Positions 10,708 to 19,686 of a stretch of DNA of 47,990 bases are shown piece by piece. Position 1 is the first letter of the stretch. Each line of letters begins with the position of its first letter. The notes beneath the pieces are model-generated. The model was not told the origin of the DNA. It ran no database searches and saw only the letters and a list, made by a program, of their open reading frames with translations. The stretch is from Virgibacillus senegalensis (GTDB lineage Bacteria; Bacillota; Bacilli; Bacillales; Amphibacillaceae): contig NZ_LN611424.1 of NCBI RefSeq assembly GCF_000821245.2, positions 79,325 through 127,314 on the forward strand, written 5' to 3'. The translations under genes and the position numbers were made by a program.

Positions 10708-11931
10708 ATGGGCTATTATGATGATCATTATCAAACAAGCAGAACAAACAAGAAAAAAAGAAACTGGTTCCTGCCTTCACTGATCGGAGCCGTTATCGGG
10801 GCGCTGATTGTGATTGTGGCACTTCCCGCATTACAGGAAGCAGATCTGTTGCCGTTTCAATCTGCCGAACAAGATTCCAATGAAATCACCCAGGGCAATG
10901 GGGAGCCCTCTCAAGGAGGTACTACAGCCAATATGAATGTCGATGTCTCGACCCAGATTACCGAGATCGTCGGCGAAGTGACACCAGCGGTTGTAGGCGT
11001 GGTCAATATTCAATCGTCCTCGAATTTCTGGCAACAGGAAGAATCGGGACAGGCTGGCACCGGATCAGGCGTCATTTATAAATCAGAAGATGGCAGGGCT
11101 TATGTGGTGACCAATCATCATGTCATTGAAGGAGCAGACGAAGTCGAGGTAGTGCTCTCAGATGAAACGCATGTATCTGCCCAGTTGTTGGGCAGTGACG
11201 TGTTCACCGATTTGGCAGTCTTGGAAATGGATGCCGAACAGGTCGATAAAGTGATTGAGATCGGCAATTCAGAGAATGTCAAAGTTGGTGAGCCCGCAAT
11301 CGCGATCGGGAATCCGCTCGGATTGATGTTTTCAGGTTCGGTAACCCAGGGAATCATCAGTGGCAAGCAGCGTGCCATTCCGCAAGACTTCAACGGAGAT
11401 GGCCGGCCTGACTGGCAGGCCGAGGTTATCCAGACAGATGCCGCAATCAATCCGGGTAATAGTGGCGGTGCCTTGATTAACATGGGCGGACAGTTAATCG
11501 GTATCAATTCCATGAAAATCGCCCAGTCGTCTGTCGAAGGAATCGGCTTTGCCATCCCTATTGACAGTGCGTTACCGATTATCGAACAGCTGGAGACAGA
11601 AGGAACGGTTACGAGACCATACTTAGGTGTAGAAGCATATTCCTTGGAGGAAGTAGCCCAGGTGGAATGGCAGCGTCGATTGAACCTTCCAGAGGAAGTA
11701 GAAGGCGGCATTTACCTGCGCAGCATTGAGCCGATGTCACCTGCAGACCAAGCCGGCCTGCGAGAGCTTGACGTCATCACGGAGTTAGACGGGAATCCGA
11801 TCGAGGACGTGATTGGATTGCGTAAGCACCTTTATCAGGAAAAACAGGTTGGTGACGAAATGAATGTTACCTTTTACCGGGACGGAGAACGGCAAGAAAC
11901 GACTGTCACACTTGCCTCACAGGAATATTAA
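10708..11931 (+). CDS. htrC: Membrane-anchored HtrA/DegP-type serine protease HtrC (YyxA)
   Basis: 407 aa from the ATG at 10708 (MGYYDDHYQ), chosen because AGAAAGGATGG lies just upstream; an in-frame TTG at 10642 would add 22 residues but lacks a good ribosome site. Basic N-terminus, one membrane helix (about 22-44), low-complexity linker, trypsin-like domain with the triad H138 (TNHHV), D168 (FTDLAV) and S252 (NPGNSGG), then a C-terminal PDZ domain (about 315-405). Envelope quality-control protease. Position after walJ matches B. subtilis htrC. A strong terminator follows directly. Confidence 0.94.
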   Translation: MGYYDDHYQTSRTNKKKRNWFLPSLIGAVIGALIVIVALPALQEADLLPFQSAEQDSNEITQGNGEPSQGGTTANMNVDVSTQITEIVGEVTPAVVGVVNIQSSSNFWQQEESGQAGTGSGVIYKSEDGRAYVVTNHHVIEGADEVEVVLSDETHVSAQLLGSDVFTDLAVLEMDAEQVDKVIEIGNSENVKVGEPAIAIGNPLGLMFSGSVTQGIISGKQRAIPQDFNGDGRPDWQAEVIQTDAAINPGNSGGALINMGGQLIGINSMKIAQSSVEGIGFAIPIDSALPIIEQLETEGTVTRPYLGVEAYSLEEVAQVEWQRRLNLPEEVEGGIYLRSIEPMSPADQAGLRELDVITELDGNPIEDVIGLRKHLYQEKQVGDEMNVTFYRDGERQETTVTLASQEY

Positions 11932-11933
11932 TG

Positions 11934-11965
11934 AAAAAGCCGGATCTAGTCAGATCCGGCTTTTT
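11934..11965 (+). terminator. Rho-independent terminator after htrC
   Basis: AAAAAGCCGGATCT-AGTC-AGATCCGGCTTTTT, a 14-bp perfect stem with T-tract, beginning 3 nt after the stop codon. Confidence 0.95.
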
Positions 11966-12047
11966 GTGTGCTCTTAACAGAAGAGGGGCAGCCTCAGTCA
12001 AACAGTGCATCGATAATCTAAGTTCGATTCGAGAGTTGCTCTCCAAG

Positions 12048-12254
12048 TTATACACAGCCTGTGGATGGAGTTGAGGATAACTATCCACATATGGTGGCGA
12101 ACATTTATTCTTCCACCAAATAAAGCAGGAGCGTCTAAATGATGTGGATAAACTCGGTGGATAACTTGTTTATATGCAAGGAAAACATGTGTATAAGGCA
12201 GAGGAAGGATGATTGTGGACAAACCTGTGTATAACTGATTGGTTCGGTGAATAA
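12048..12254. promoter_or_regulatory. DnaA-box cluster between htrC and the ROK regulator gene
   Basis: Four exact matches to TTATNCACA lie within about 190 bp: 12048-12056 (plus), 12143-12151, 12188-12196 and 12226-12234 (minus). Four more have one mismatch: CTATCCACA 12081-12089 (plus), GGTGGATAA 12156-12164, TGTGGACAA 12214-12222 and GGTGAATAA 12246-12254 (minus). This density is far above chance and marks a DnaA-binding cluster. As I recall, B. subtilis has such a cluster near yydA (rlmH), close to this location, where it titrates DnaA and restrains initiation. The rest of the 11966-12353 gap has no gene. Confidence 0.85.
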
Positions 12255-12298
12255 CTGATAAATCTGGCTTCAAAATTAAATTGATTTTTTAGAAAATA

Positions 12299-12307
12299 TG
12301 GTATAAC
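12299..12307 (+). promoter_or_regulatory. Extended -10 promoter of the ROK regulator gene
   Basis: TGG-TATAAC (TGN plus a five-of-six -10), 47 nt before the ATG. A TTGATT at 12281-12286 would give a short 15-nt spacer. Confidence 0.4.
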
Positions 12308-12353
12308 CTAAACTTATTAAAACAATTTTAAAAACTGGGCGGAAGGGAGACCG

Positions 12354-13565
12354 ATGATGGCTTCACTATCCACAGCAGCCAATGCGGAGGAAATCAAACG
12401 GCAAAACCGGTCGTTCGTCCTCCATGCTTTACGGAACTCCGGATCTGTCTCCAATGCGGATTTGGCAGGGCAGACAGGTTTATCGGTTATGTCCATTTCC
12501 ACAATCATAAAGGAATTCCTGGCCCATGATGTAGTGGAAAGCAGCGGCAGCGGGACATCACAAGGTGGCAGGAAACCGATACTTTATCAGCTGCAGCCCG
12601 ATAACTATGTCGTCAGTGTAGCTATCCATGTGGATAACATTCAGACGGCGAAAATCAATATGCAGGGCGAAATACTTCAATCCGAAAAGAAAAGAATCTG
12701 TGGACAACTTAAACAGAACGAATTGGCAGCCCTCGTTTGTGATTTGATTGATCAACTAATGGAGGATTCCCGTGAGAAAGACAAGTTACGGGGAATCGGT
12801 GTTTCGGCTCCAGGTCCTGTTGATACGGAAACAGGAACGATTATCAAACCGCCAAACATCCAGGCGATCGAACAGTGGGAAATTACCGCCTTGATAAAGG
12901 AACATTACCAGCTGCCCGTTTTCCTGGAGCGGGATGCCAATGCAGCAGCGCTTGGGGAGCATTGGTTTGGCTCATCCGAGAAGAAAGAGAGCATGTTATA
13001 CGTATTAGCGGATCAAGGAATAGGCGGAGGAATCATTTTTAAAGGCAAAGTGTACCGCGGATTCTTAAACGGTGCAGGGGAAATTGGCCATCATACCATC
13101 GAAATGGGCGGGCCGAAGTGCAGCTGTGGCAGCTACGGTTGTTTGGAGGCGCTGGCATCCGGAATTGCGATAACGATGAAAGCAGAGGCACTTCTTGATC
13201 AGAACAAGTGGCTGCCATCCGGAGAACAGAAAACAGATCTGCTGACTATTTTTCAAGCGGCAGAAGCAGAAGAACCGCTGGCCAAGCAGCTCTTGGAAGA
13301 AACGGCCAATTACTTGGGGGTCGGGATAGCCAATGCGGCCAATATATTGAACCCGGAAGAAATCATCATTGGCGGATCCATCGTTCACGGCTATCCGGCT
13401 GCAATGGAAACCATTACGTACATAGTGAACGATCGTATTTTGTATAACGGGAAAGAGCCTTTGTCGATCAAGCGGTCGCAGTTCAAGGAAGAGGCACAGC
13501 TGGTCGGAGCAGCAGCAGCGATTTGGGATCATTTGTTTTCCGATCCGCAGCTATTCATGACTTAA
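12354..13565 (+). CDS. ROK-family transcriptional regulator (NagC/XylR type)
   Basis: 403-aa repressor-type ROK protein. N-terminal winged helix (about 15-65; NADLAGQTGLSVMSISTII) followed by an actin-like ROK domain with the DxGxG-like glycine-rich region (DQGIGGGIIF), EIGHHTIEMGG and the zinc motif CSCGSYGCLE. ROK regulators bind a sugar or sugar phosphate and release DNA. Start ATG sits behind GGAAGGGAG. The next two genes (ROK kinase and manA) follow closely on the same strand, so it likely controls its own sugar-utilisation operon. The inducer cannot be read from the sequence. Confidence 0.9.
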   Translation: MMASLSTAANAEEIKRQNRSFVLHALRNSGSVSNADLAGQTGLSVMSISTIIKEFLAHDVVESSGSGTSQGGRKPILYQLQPDNYVVSVAIHVDNIQTAKINMQGEILQSEKKRICGQLKQNELAALVCDLIDQLMEDSREKDKLRGIGVSAPGPVDTETGTIIKPPNIQAIEQWEITALIKEHYQLPVFLERDANAAALGEHWFGSSEKKESMLYVLADQGIGGGIIFKGKVYRGFLNGAGEIGHHTIEMGGPKCSCGSYGCLEALASGIAITMKAEALLDQNKWLPSGEQKTDLLTIFQAAEAEEPLAKQLLEETANYLGVGIANAANILNPEEIIIGGSIVHGYPAAMETITYIVNDRILYNGKEPLSIKRSQFKEEAQLVGAAAAIWDHLFSDPQLFMT

Positions 13566-13587
13566 CAAACAGGGAAAAGGTGATAAT

Positions 13588-14499
13588 ATGGGAGTTGCAG
13601 TAGGAGTAGACATCGGGGGAACCAAAGTAGCTCTGGCGCTTGTGAATGGACAAGGCGAAATCAGCAAGCAGAGCAAGCTGAAAACAGACAAAACCGTTGA
13701 GCCTGCGGTGATGATACAGCGAATCATCGAAGCAATCGAACAGCTGTTGAAGGAGGAAGGGCTTCAATCCGATCAGATCTCAGGTATTGGGATCGGTTCT
13801 CCGGGACCGTTGAACAGCAAGGCGGGAATCATCTCCTGTCCACCGAATTTGCAAAACTGGAAGGACGTTCCGATAGTGGAACAGGTTCGCGGACATTTTC
13901 CGGTTCCGGTCGTGCTGGAAAACGATGCTAACGCGGCGGCCATGGCAGAAAAATGGTTAGGCGCCGCTCAGGAAAATCAGGATTTTGCCTACATGACGAT
14001 CAGCACCGGCGTTGGAGCCGGGTTGTTTGCAGACGGAAAACTACTGGGTGGAGCGCGCGGCAATGCCGGAGATATCGGGCATACGGTCGTCGACCCGTCT
14101 TACGGGCAATGCCCGTGCGGCCAGAAAGGCTGCCTGGAGTACATCGTGTCTGGAACAGCCATCGCCAATCGTGGTTCCGAGCTAGCAGGAGAAACGCTCA
14201 CGACCGAGGAAGTGTTCCAACGATACGAGCAAGGTGATGCCAACATCGTTCCGTACATCGATGACGTATTCCGGTTGATCGGCGTGGCGTGTGTGACATT
14301 GATCAACACCTTCGATCCGGAAAAAATCGTGATCGGCGGCGGAGTCTCCAAAGTGGGAGAACCATTGTTTGCGAAAGTGCGGGATTATGTCAGCCATTAT
14401 GCATTGAACCCTGCCGGCCGGGAAACAGAAGTCGTACCGGCTCAATTGGATCAAAATGCCGGTGTCGTCGGAGCAGCCGGGCTGATTTTAGCTAATTAA
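13588..14499 (+). CDS. ROK-family sugar kinase (glucokinase/fructokinase-like)
   Basis: 303 aa. The N-terminal phosphate loop VGVDIGGTKVALAL, the catalytic-Asp region LENDANAAA, the glycine-rich STGVGAGLF and the zinc motif CPCGQKGCLE mark an active ROK kinase that phosphorylates a free hexose with ATP. It follows the ROK repressor by 22 nt and precedes manA. Next to mannose-6-phosphate isomerase, the substrate may be fructose or mannose, but glucose cannot be excluded. Confidence 0.9.
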   Translation: MGVAVGVDIGGTKVALALVNGQGEISKQSKLKTDKTVEPAVMIQRIIEAIEQLLKEEGLQSDQISGIGIGSPGPLNSKAGIISCPPNLQNWKDVPIVEQVRGHFPVPVVLENDANAAAMAEKWLGAAQENQDFAYMTISTGVGAGLFADGKLLGGARGNAGDIGHTVVDPSYGQCPCGQKGCLEYIVSGTAIANRGSELAGETLTTEEVFQRYEQGDANIVPYIDDVFRLIGVACVTLINTFDPEKIVIGGGVSKVGEPLFAKVRDYVSHYALNPAGRETEVVPAQLDQNAGVVGAAGLILAN

Positions 14500-14533
14500 C
14501 AACAAGGATAATACGTACATAAGGAGGAAAACG

Positions 14534-15490
14534 ATGTACAAAGAACCGATTTTTTTAGAGCCCGTTTTTCAGGAGCGGATTTGGGGCGGCCAAAAATTGA
14601 AAACGGAATTTGGCTACGATATTCCCTATGACCATACCGGAGAGGCCTGGGTGATTTCCGCCCATCCGAACGGACCAAGCCGGATCGTCAACGGCCCTTT
14701 GCAAGGCAGTACGTTGAAGGATGCCTGGGAACAGCACGGCGAATTGTTCGGCGAGGCAGCCAAAGGCGGGGAAGACTATCCTTTGCTGGTGAAAATCCTC
14801 GATGCGGCCAACGATTTATCTGTCCAGGTACACCCGGATGACACGTATGCACGAGAAGTCGAGGGTGAACCGTACGGCAAAACCGAATGTTGGTATGTCA
14901 TCGATGCAGAAGAGAATGCAGAAATTATTTTCGGCCACCATGCCGGCAGCCGCGAAGAATTCAAAGAAATGGTCGACAGCGGCCAGTGGGATGACTTGCT
15001 GCGAAAGGTAAAAGTGAAGGCAGGCGATTTCGTCTATGTACCGAGCGGCACCATCCATGCCATCGGAAAAGGCATCGTGATTTTGGAAACACAGCAAAGC
15101 TCCGATATCACCTACCGGGTATATGATTACGACCGGACCGACGATCAAGGCAACACAAGAGAGCTGCACCTAGATTCTGCGATCGCCGTTTCGACCGTTC
15201 CACATGAAACAGTCGATATCGAGCAAAAACAAACAAGCAAAGACGGTCTGACCTCCCATCGTCTCGTCCAGCAAGAGTATTTCACCGTGTACCATTGGGA
15301 GTTGGACGGAGAAGTCGACCAAGCTGTAGAAGAGGACTTCCTGCAGGTGAGCGTACTGGACGGCGAAGGGGAAATAACCGTGGAAGGAACAACTTTCTCC
15401 CTGAAAAAAGGCGACCACTTTATTCTGCCATCTACGGTCGATCGTTATCATTTATCCGGAAAAGCGTCGTTTATTGTTTCCCATCCATAA
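14534..15490 (+). CDS. manA: Mannose-6-phosphate isomerase, class I
   Basis: Zinc enzyme that interconverts mannose-6-phosphate and fructose-6-phosphate. 318 aa, the usual length of the short Bacillus form. Metal and active-site segments are visible: LSVQVHPDD, the Glu in GKTECWY, VPSGTIHAIGKG and the RVYDYDR active-site Arg region. The start follows AAGGAGGAAAACG. Last gene of the ROK regulator - kinase - manA operon, ended by a terminator. Confidence 0.94.
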   Translation: MYKEPIFLEPVFQERIWGGQKLKTEFGYDIPYDHTGEAWVISAHPNGPSRIVNGPLQGSTLKDAWEQHGELFGEAAKGGEDYPLLVKILDAANDLSVQVHPDDTYAREVEGEPYGKTECWYVIDAEENAEIIFGHHAGSREEFKEMVDSGQWDDLLRKVKVKAGDFVYVPSGTIHAIGKGIVILETQQSSDITYRVYDYDRTDDQGNTRELHLDSAIAVSTVPHETVDIEQKQTSKDGLTSHRLVQQEYFTVYHWELDGEVDQAVEEDFLQVSVLDGEGEITVEGTTFSLKKGDHFILPSTVDRYHLSGKASFIVSHP

Positions 15491-15507
15491 GGAACAGGCA
15501 CCAGGAG

Positions 15508-15545
15508 AAAAAACAGGCTGAATCGCAATGGTTTGGCCTGTTTTT
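15508..15545 (+). terminator. Rho-independent terminator after manA
   Basis: AAAACAGGC / GCCTGTTTT stem around a 17-nt loop, followed by Ts, 18 nt after the manA stop. Confidence 0.75.
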
Positions 15546-15657
15546 ACTTTTATGTATCCTTTTGATATCCCATAAGAATGGGGCAAGTTCATGGTAAAAT
15601 GAAGGAAGAATGGTCCGGAAACAAACGGGAAGGATCGTCAATAAGCATTAGGGCGGG

Positions 15658-16257
15658 ATGGGCTTGGAAGAGAACATATCAAATGTAGTAGAAATGTTCC
15701 CGGAAGTGGAACAAAATCAAAAGGTCGTCATCGGAATAGATGGTTTAAGCCGTGCCGGGAAAACCACCTTTGTGCAATCCATTGAACGGCACATGCAAGA
15801 GAAAAAAATTCCGGTTTGTGTTTTCCACATAGACGATTATATTGTCGAGCGGAAAAGTCGTTACCATACTGGACATGAAGCGTGGTATGAGTATTATTAT
15901 TTGCAATGGGACATAAAGTACCTTAGAAAGCATCTATTCGAAAGACTCAAAGACACAACCGAGCTACCGTTACGGACGTATGACGATCGTTCCGATACGC
16001 AATCAATACAGACAGTCAACATTCCTGATACCTGCCTAATTATCATCGAAGGGGTATTTTTACAAAGAAAAGAGTGGAGGAATTACTACGATTTCATGAT
16101 TTATCTGGATAGCCCCAGAGAAAAGAGATTCCATCGTGAAAGCAATGCAGCAAGAAGTGACAGAGAAAAGTTTGAAAAGCGGTATTGGAAAGCGGAAGAC
16201 TATTATTTGGAAACCGTTTCGCCACTCGAGCAAGCAGATATCGTCATCCGGAATTGA
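15658..16257 (+). CDS. Uridine-kinase-like P-loop kinase
   Basis: 199 aa. GIDGLSRAGKTTF near residue 31 is a P-loop, HIDDYIV corresponds to the Walker B/base-binding region of the uridine kinase/phosphoribulokinase group, and IIIEGVFLQR plus the Arg-rich REKRFHRESN lid region agree. It probably phosphorylates a nucleoside or other small alcohol; the substrate is not clear. ATG follows AGGGCGG. It is a single gene; between 16258 and 16496 I see nothing convincing. Confidence 0.75.
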   Translation: MGLEENISNVVEMFPEVEQNQKVVIGIDGLSRAGKTTFVQSIERHMQEKKIPVCVFHIDDYIVERKSRYHTGHEAWYEYYYLQWDIKYLRKHLFERLKDTTELPLRTYDDRSDTQSIQTVNIPDTCLIIIEGVFLQRKEWRNYYDFMIYLDSPREKRFHRESNAARSDREKFEKRYWKAEDYYLETVSPLEQADIVIRN

Positions 16258-16496
16258 AAGAGATCGTTGTCCGTCAGTTAGTCCGAGCAGATTCGTGAGG
16301 GATCATCCAGTTCTCCGGGTCATCACCATACGTCGGGAGTGGTACAACATAATTGGTTTTCAAAGAGGTGCATGAATGTGCCAGCGTAGAGCGGATAGAA
16401 CGTGTTGGATGATGCAAACTGCCTATATGTTTCTATTACGAGTTGCACACGCCCCTGATCGTTTGGTTCCAGAGAAAAGACAGTTGTGTCTGCCAA

Positions 16497-16521
16497 TAAA
16501 AAAACTCCTGCATATGGGGTT
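16497..16521 (-). terminator. Terminator downstream of the minus-strand membrane protein gene
   Basis: Read on the minus strand: AACCCC-ATATGCA-GGAGTT followed by TTTTTATT. A short 6-bp stem (one wobble) with a good T-tract, 14 nt after the stop codon of the gene at 16535-17200. Confidence 0.6.
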
Positions 16522-16534
16522 ATAGATGCTTATT

Positions 16535-17200
16535 CTATTCATTACTAATCTCAAGAGCCGACTGAATTTCTTCCCCTTCTATCGTGCGGACGGTTAAAGG
16601 TTCTTTGATTTCATCAAGCCCTATATAAATATACGGGGACTTGTTCGGATTGCTTTCGTCTTCAACTACACTCAAGACAACGTCTGTACTTTCGTTATGA
16701 TCAATTTCCTCCACTTCCATTTTTGTACCGATATACTCTTCGCCCAGAATTACATAAATCTGTTTGTTTCCTTCAGAAATCGTGGAGACGCGATAATGAC
16801 TGTACGTTTCATCATTTGCAACGGCATGGCCTTCATCGATAATCCAATAATCATCATCCTGTATATTCACAACGAATATGGTTGTCAAAAGGATCACCGG
16901 TAACACGAATAGACCGATTTTATCCCAAATAGAAACCTTTGTAAGTTTCGACGATTTAGTCAACGAGGGCAATGCCATCGTTCCCACTACACCAATTAGA
17001 AGGATGCCCCCTGCGAGAAATACATAACCCATCCCGTCAAATCCTCTAACAAAGAAAAAACTATAACAAACTATCGACAAAGCTGTGATAAATGTCAGCA
17101 GCGGGGCCAAGTAATACTTCCCTATAAATTTTGAAAGAATAAAAAAGAAGCCAAAAACCAACAAGCCTAAAAACAATCCGACCGCAAGGATTGCAAACAT
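16535..17200 (-). CDS. Small membrane protein of unknown function
   Basis: 221 aa. Three or four hydrophobic helices in the first half (about 4-24, 28-50, 55-75, 90-108; the second block FFILSKFIGKYYLAPLLTFITA is amphipathic at its edge), then a polar extracytoplasmic-looking acidic domain (about 110-221). I do not recognise a family; the N-terminal part recalls YesK-like Bacillus proteins but this is a weak impression. A good AAGGAGGGG ribosome site precedes the ATG on the minus strand. It has its own terminator and no operon partner. Confidence 0.7.
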   Translation of the reverse strand: MFAILAVGLFLGLLVFGFFFILSKFIGKYYLAPLLTFITALSIVCYSFFFVRGFDGMGYVFLAGGILLIGVVGTMALPSLTKSSKLTKVSIWDKIGLFVLPVILLTTIFVVNIQDDDYWIIDEGHAVANDETYSHYRVSTISEGNKQIYVILGEEYIGTKMEVEEIDHNESTDVVLSVVEDESNPNKSPYIYIGLDEIKEPLTVRTIEGEEIQSALEISNE

Positions 17201-17503
17201 CCCATCCCCTCCTTAAATGCATTACAAAAATAGACATTCACGGGTGCCCTAAAGAGAAATGCCCCCTTTGAAACGACCTTCTGTTCTGTATTGTATGCAG
17301 CAGCTTTCCATTTATCTTTTACGGATCCCAGCTTTTTGCGGCGTCATGGTCATAAAGAATCTGAAGATTGTCGCAACCTATTTTGTCGGCTTTAACTATT
17401 AAAGGAACAATCAAACGCAACGCCCAGAGAAGTAATTAGCTCTGAGCGTTTTCTAGGTGGCAACGGTAATTAATCCTGCCTTGGGAAAATCCGGGTATAT
17501 ATT
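17201..17503. other. Intergenic region without a supported gene
   Basis: About 300 nt between the divergent-looking neighbours. Only a possible plus-strand hairpin with T-tract (AACGCCCAGAG / CTCTGAGCGTT at about 17417-17452) stands out; it does not terminate either flanking minus-strand gene, so it may be a relic. Confidence 0.35.
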
Positions 17504-18496
17504 TTATCTCAAAATTTCTTCTATCCGATCAATCTCCGCCTCGGTGAAATCAGGCTTCTCCAAGGCTTTCACATTCTCTTCGATTTGCGATACCTTGCTG
17601 GCACCGATCAAAGCAGAAAAGACAGCCTTTTCCCGTAACACCCAGACAAGCGCCATCTGGGCGAGGGACTGACCCCTGTCACGTGCTACTTCATTGAGCT
17701 GCTGCACTTTTTCGATGACATCTGGAGAAACATCCTTTTCATTGAGTGAGCGGATGTACTGTTTGGCCGCCCGTGAGTCGGCTGGAATGCCGTTCAAGTA
17801 CTTATCCGTCAGCAAGCCTTGGGCAAGCGGTACAAAGGCAATGCATCCGGCACCACGCTTAGACAGCAGATCGGTCAATCCATCTTCGACCCAACGGTTC
17901 AGCATCGAATAGGAAGCCTGGTGAATGATAAACGGCGTTCCTTGTCGTTCCAAAATGTCGATCGCCTTTTCGGTATCTTCGGCATTGTAGTTGGAGATTC
18001 CAACATACAACGCCTTTCCCTGCCGGACGATCAAGTCGAGTGCAGCCATCGTTTCTTCTAAAGGTGTTTCCGAATCTGGGCGGTGATGGTAAAAAATATC
18101 AACATAATCGAGTCCCATGCGCTTTAAGCTTTGGTCGAGGCTTGCGACCAAATACTTTTTCGAGCCCCAATCGCCATAAGGTCCGGGCCACATGGTGAAC
18201 CCTGCTTTCGTGGAAATGACCATTTCGTCCCGGTAACCGGCAAAGTCTTTTTCCAATATGCGCCGGAAGTTCTCTTCTGCAGAGCCTGGAGGCGGTCCGT
18301 AATTGTTGGCCAAATCAAAATGCGTAATACCAAGGTCAAAAGCCTTACGGATCATCTTTCGTTGGTTTTCAAAAACATCCTCTCCACCAAAGTTGTTCCA
18401 GAGGCCGAGCGAGATGGCCGGAAGCTTCAAACCAGAGTTGCCGCAGCGGTTATAAGCAATCGATTCATAACGGTTTTCATTTGGTGTGTATGCCAT
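17504..18496 (-). CDS. Aldo/keto reductase (YghZ / glyceraldehyde-3-phosphate reductase type)
   Basis: 330 aa from the ATG at 18496 (MAYTPNENRYE), chosen for the AGGAGGAATG site on the minus strand; an upstream in-frame start at 18616 lacks one. NADPH-dependent reductase of the AKR superfamily. THFDLANNYGPPPGSAE holds the catalytic Asp and Tyr, VISTKAGF the Lys, and FYHHRPDSETPLEET the His; ISNYNAE and IGASKVSQI match the cofactor region. The substitution pattern is the YghZ/AKR14 style. Monocistronic. Confidence 0.9.
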   Translation of the reverse strand: MAYTPNENRYESIAYNRCGNSGLKLPAISLGLWNNFGGEDVFENQRKMIRKAFDLGITHFDLANNYGPPPGSAEENFRRILEKDFAGYRDEMVISTKAGFTMWPGPYGDWGSKKYLVASLDQSLKRMGLDYVDIFYHHRPDSETPLEETMAALDLIVRQGKALYVGISNYNAEDTEKAIDILERQGTPFIIHQASYSMLNRWVEDGLTDLLSKRGAGCIAFVPLAQGLLTDKYLNGIPADSRAAKQYIRSLNEKDVSPDVIEKVQQLNEVARDRGQSLAQMALVWVLREKAVFSALIGASKVSQIEENVKALEKPDFTEAEIDRIEEILR

Positions 18497-18555
18497 ATAA
18501 ACATTCCTCCTATCTAAATCGATTCGCTGTTTGTCTGGAAAATCCTTTTTGAAAC

Positions 18556-18584
18556 GAAAAAAAGCTCCCTTATCAAGGGAGCTT
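18556..18584 (-). terminator. Terminator of the Lin0512-family gene
   Basis: On the minus strand AAGCTCCCTT-GAT-AAGGGAGCTT followed by TTTTTTCG: 10-bp perfect stem, just after the stop codon at 18591. Confidence 0.88.
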
Positions 18585-18590
18585 CTAGTA

Positions 18591-18950
18591 TCAATAACCG
18601 ACTTCGACAGCGGCATTGACGATATACATCAAATCGTTGTCATCGTTCTCTTCTTCGAGGATGATGCCGCTTGAGGTTGCCATTCCGCCATCCGTCGATT
18701 CAACCGTTGCGGATCCAAACGGAATCACCTTTTTCACTTCTTCCTTATCGAGCTGCTGCCTGTCTAACGGTACGGCGAGACGCACATTGACTTTCATGTT
18801 TTCCAGCGATTGCTCCGGCAGGCTCTGTTCAATGCCGGGCATCGAATTCGAAAGTATCGCATCTTCCACTGCCCGGACAGCCGCCTTGGTGATATTCTGG
18901 CCATGCACATCGATACCTGTTCCGGTCTGTACGAAAAGAATTTTATCCAT
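18591..18950 (-). CDS. Lin0512-family conserved protein
   Basis: 119 aa. The N-terminus MDKILFVQTGTGIDVHGQN, the central NVRLAVPL and the end IVNAAVEVGY match the small conserved Lin0512 family, whose function is unknown. The ATG follows AGGAGAGATTTTCCC on the minus strand. Upstream lies rlmH, divergently transcribed. Confidence 0.8.
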   Translation of the reverse strand: MDKILFVQTGTGIDVHGQNITKAAVRAVEDAILSNSMPGIEQSLPEQSLENMKVNVRLAVPLDRQQLDKEEVKKVIPFGSATVESTDGGMATSSGIILEEENDDNDLMYIVNAAVEVGY

Positions 18951-19129
18951 GGGAAAATCTCTCCTTCCAAGTGAATAGAGATCTTGCCAAAAGCGAGATA
19001 CAGTTCACATATCATTCTATTTCCCGTCAAAATTCGGAGAAAAACATGTCAGGGTGATTAGGGAAGAAAAAGGATTTTTGGTAAAATAGCCATAAGCGAA
19101 CCCGAACGGAAACAGAGAGGACGGAAATC

Positions 19130-19609
19130 ATGAAAATTACGATTGTAGCAGTAGGGAAATTAAAAGAAAAATACTTGAAGCAGGGGATCCAGGAGTATAC
19201 CAAGCGGCTGGGAGCCTATGCGACAGTGGAAGTGGTCGAGGTCCCGGACGAGAAAGCCCCGGAAAACCTGAGTGAAGCAGACATGGAAATCGTCAAACAA
19301 AAAGAAGGCGAACGCATCCTCTCCAAAATTTCGACAGATTCCTATATTATTTCCCTGGAAATAATGGGCGACATGTTAACCTCTGAACAATTTGCCAAAA
19401 AATTGGACAATTTAGCTACCCACGGCAAAAGCAAAATAGCCCTCGTCATCGGCGGATCGCTGGGGCTAAGCGGTAAAGTCAGGAAGCGAAGCGATTATGC
19501 TCTATCTTTTTCGAAAATGACGTTTCCTCATCAGTTAATGCGATTGGTGTTGTTAGAGCAGGTTTATCGGGCGTTTCGGATTAATCGGGGGGAACCGTAC
19601 CATAAATAG
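19130..19609 (+). CDS. rlmH: 23S rRNA (pseudouridine-1915-N3)-methyltransferase RlmH
   Basis: 159-aa SPOUT methyltransferase that modifies pseudouridine 1915 of 23S rRNA (OrfX in staphylococci, YydA in B. subtilis). VIGGSLGLS is the SAM-binding knot region; the C-terminus [11 protein letters not shown] is the family end. TGGTAAAAT at 19078-19086 may be an extended -10. The 3' end (GAACCGTACCATAAATAG) corresponds to the segment used as the attB site by SCC elements in staphylococci. In this window the gene is complete and an accessory island begins just after it. Confidence 0.96.
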   Translation: MKITIVAVGKLKEKYLKQGIQEYTKRLGAYATVEVVEVPDEKAPENLSEADMEIVKQKEGERILSKISTDSYIISLEIMGDMLTSEQFAKKLDNLATHGKSKIALVIGGSLGLSGKVRKRSDYALSFSKMTFPHQLMRLVLLEQVYRAFRINRGEPYHK

Positions 19610-19686
19610 AGGCAAAAAAAGTTCAAGGCATAGTGGTATTTTATCATTTGATTCACGGTAAAGAGTGTGGATTAGTTTAAATGTAA

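Noticed and set aside
12048-12254. The DnaA-box cluster as the replication origin
   Set aside because: No dnaA or dnaN gene and no clear AT-rich unwinding element with DnaA-trio next to it; gene order places oriC outside the window.
16136-16375. Plus-strand frame overlapping the end of the uridine-kinase-like gene
   Set aside because: Overlaps a well supported gene in another frame, with no ribosome site and no family signs.
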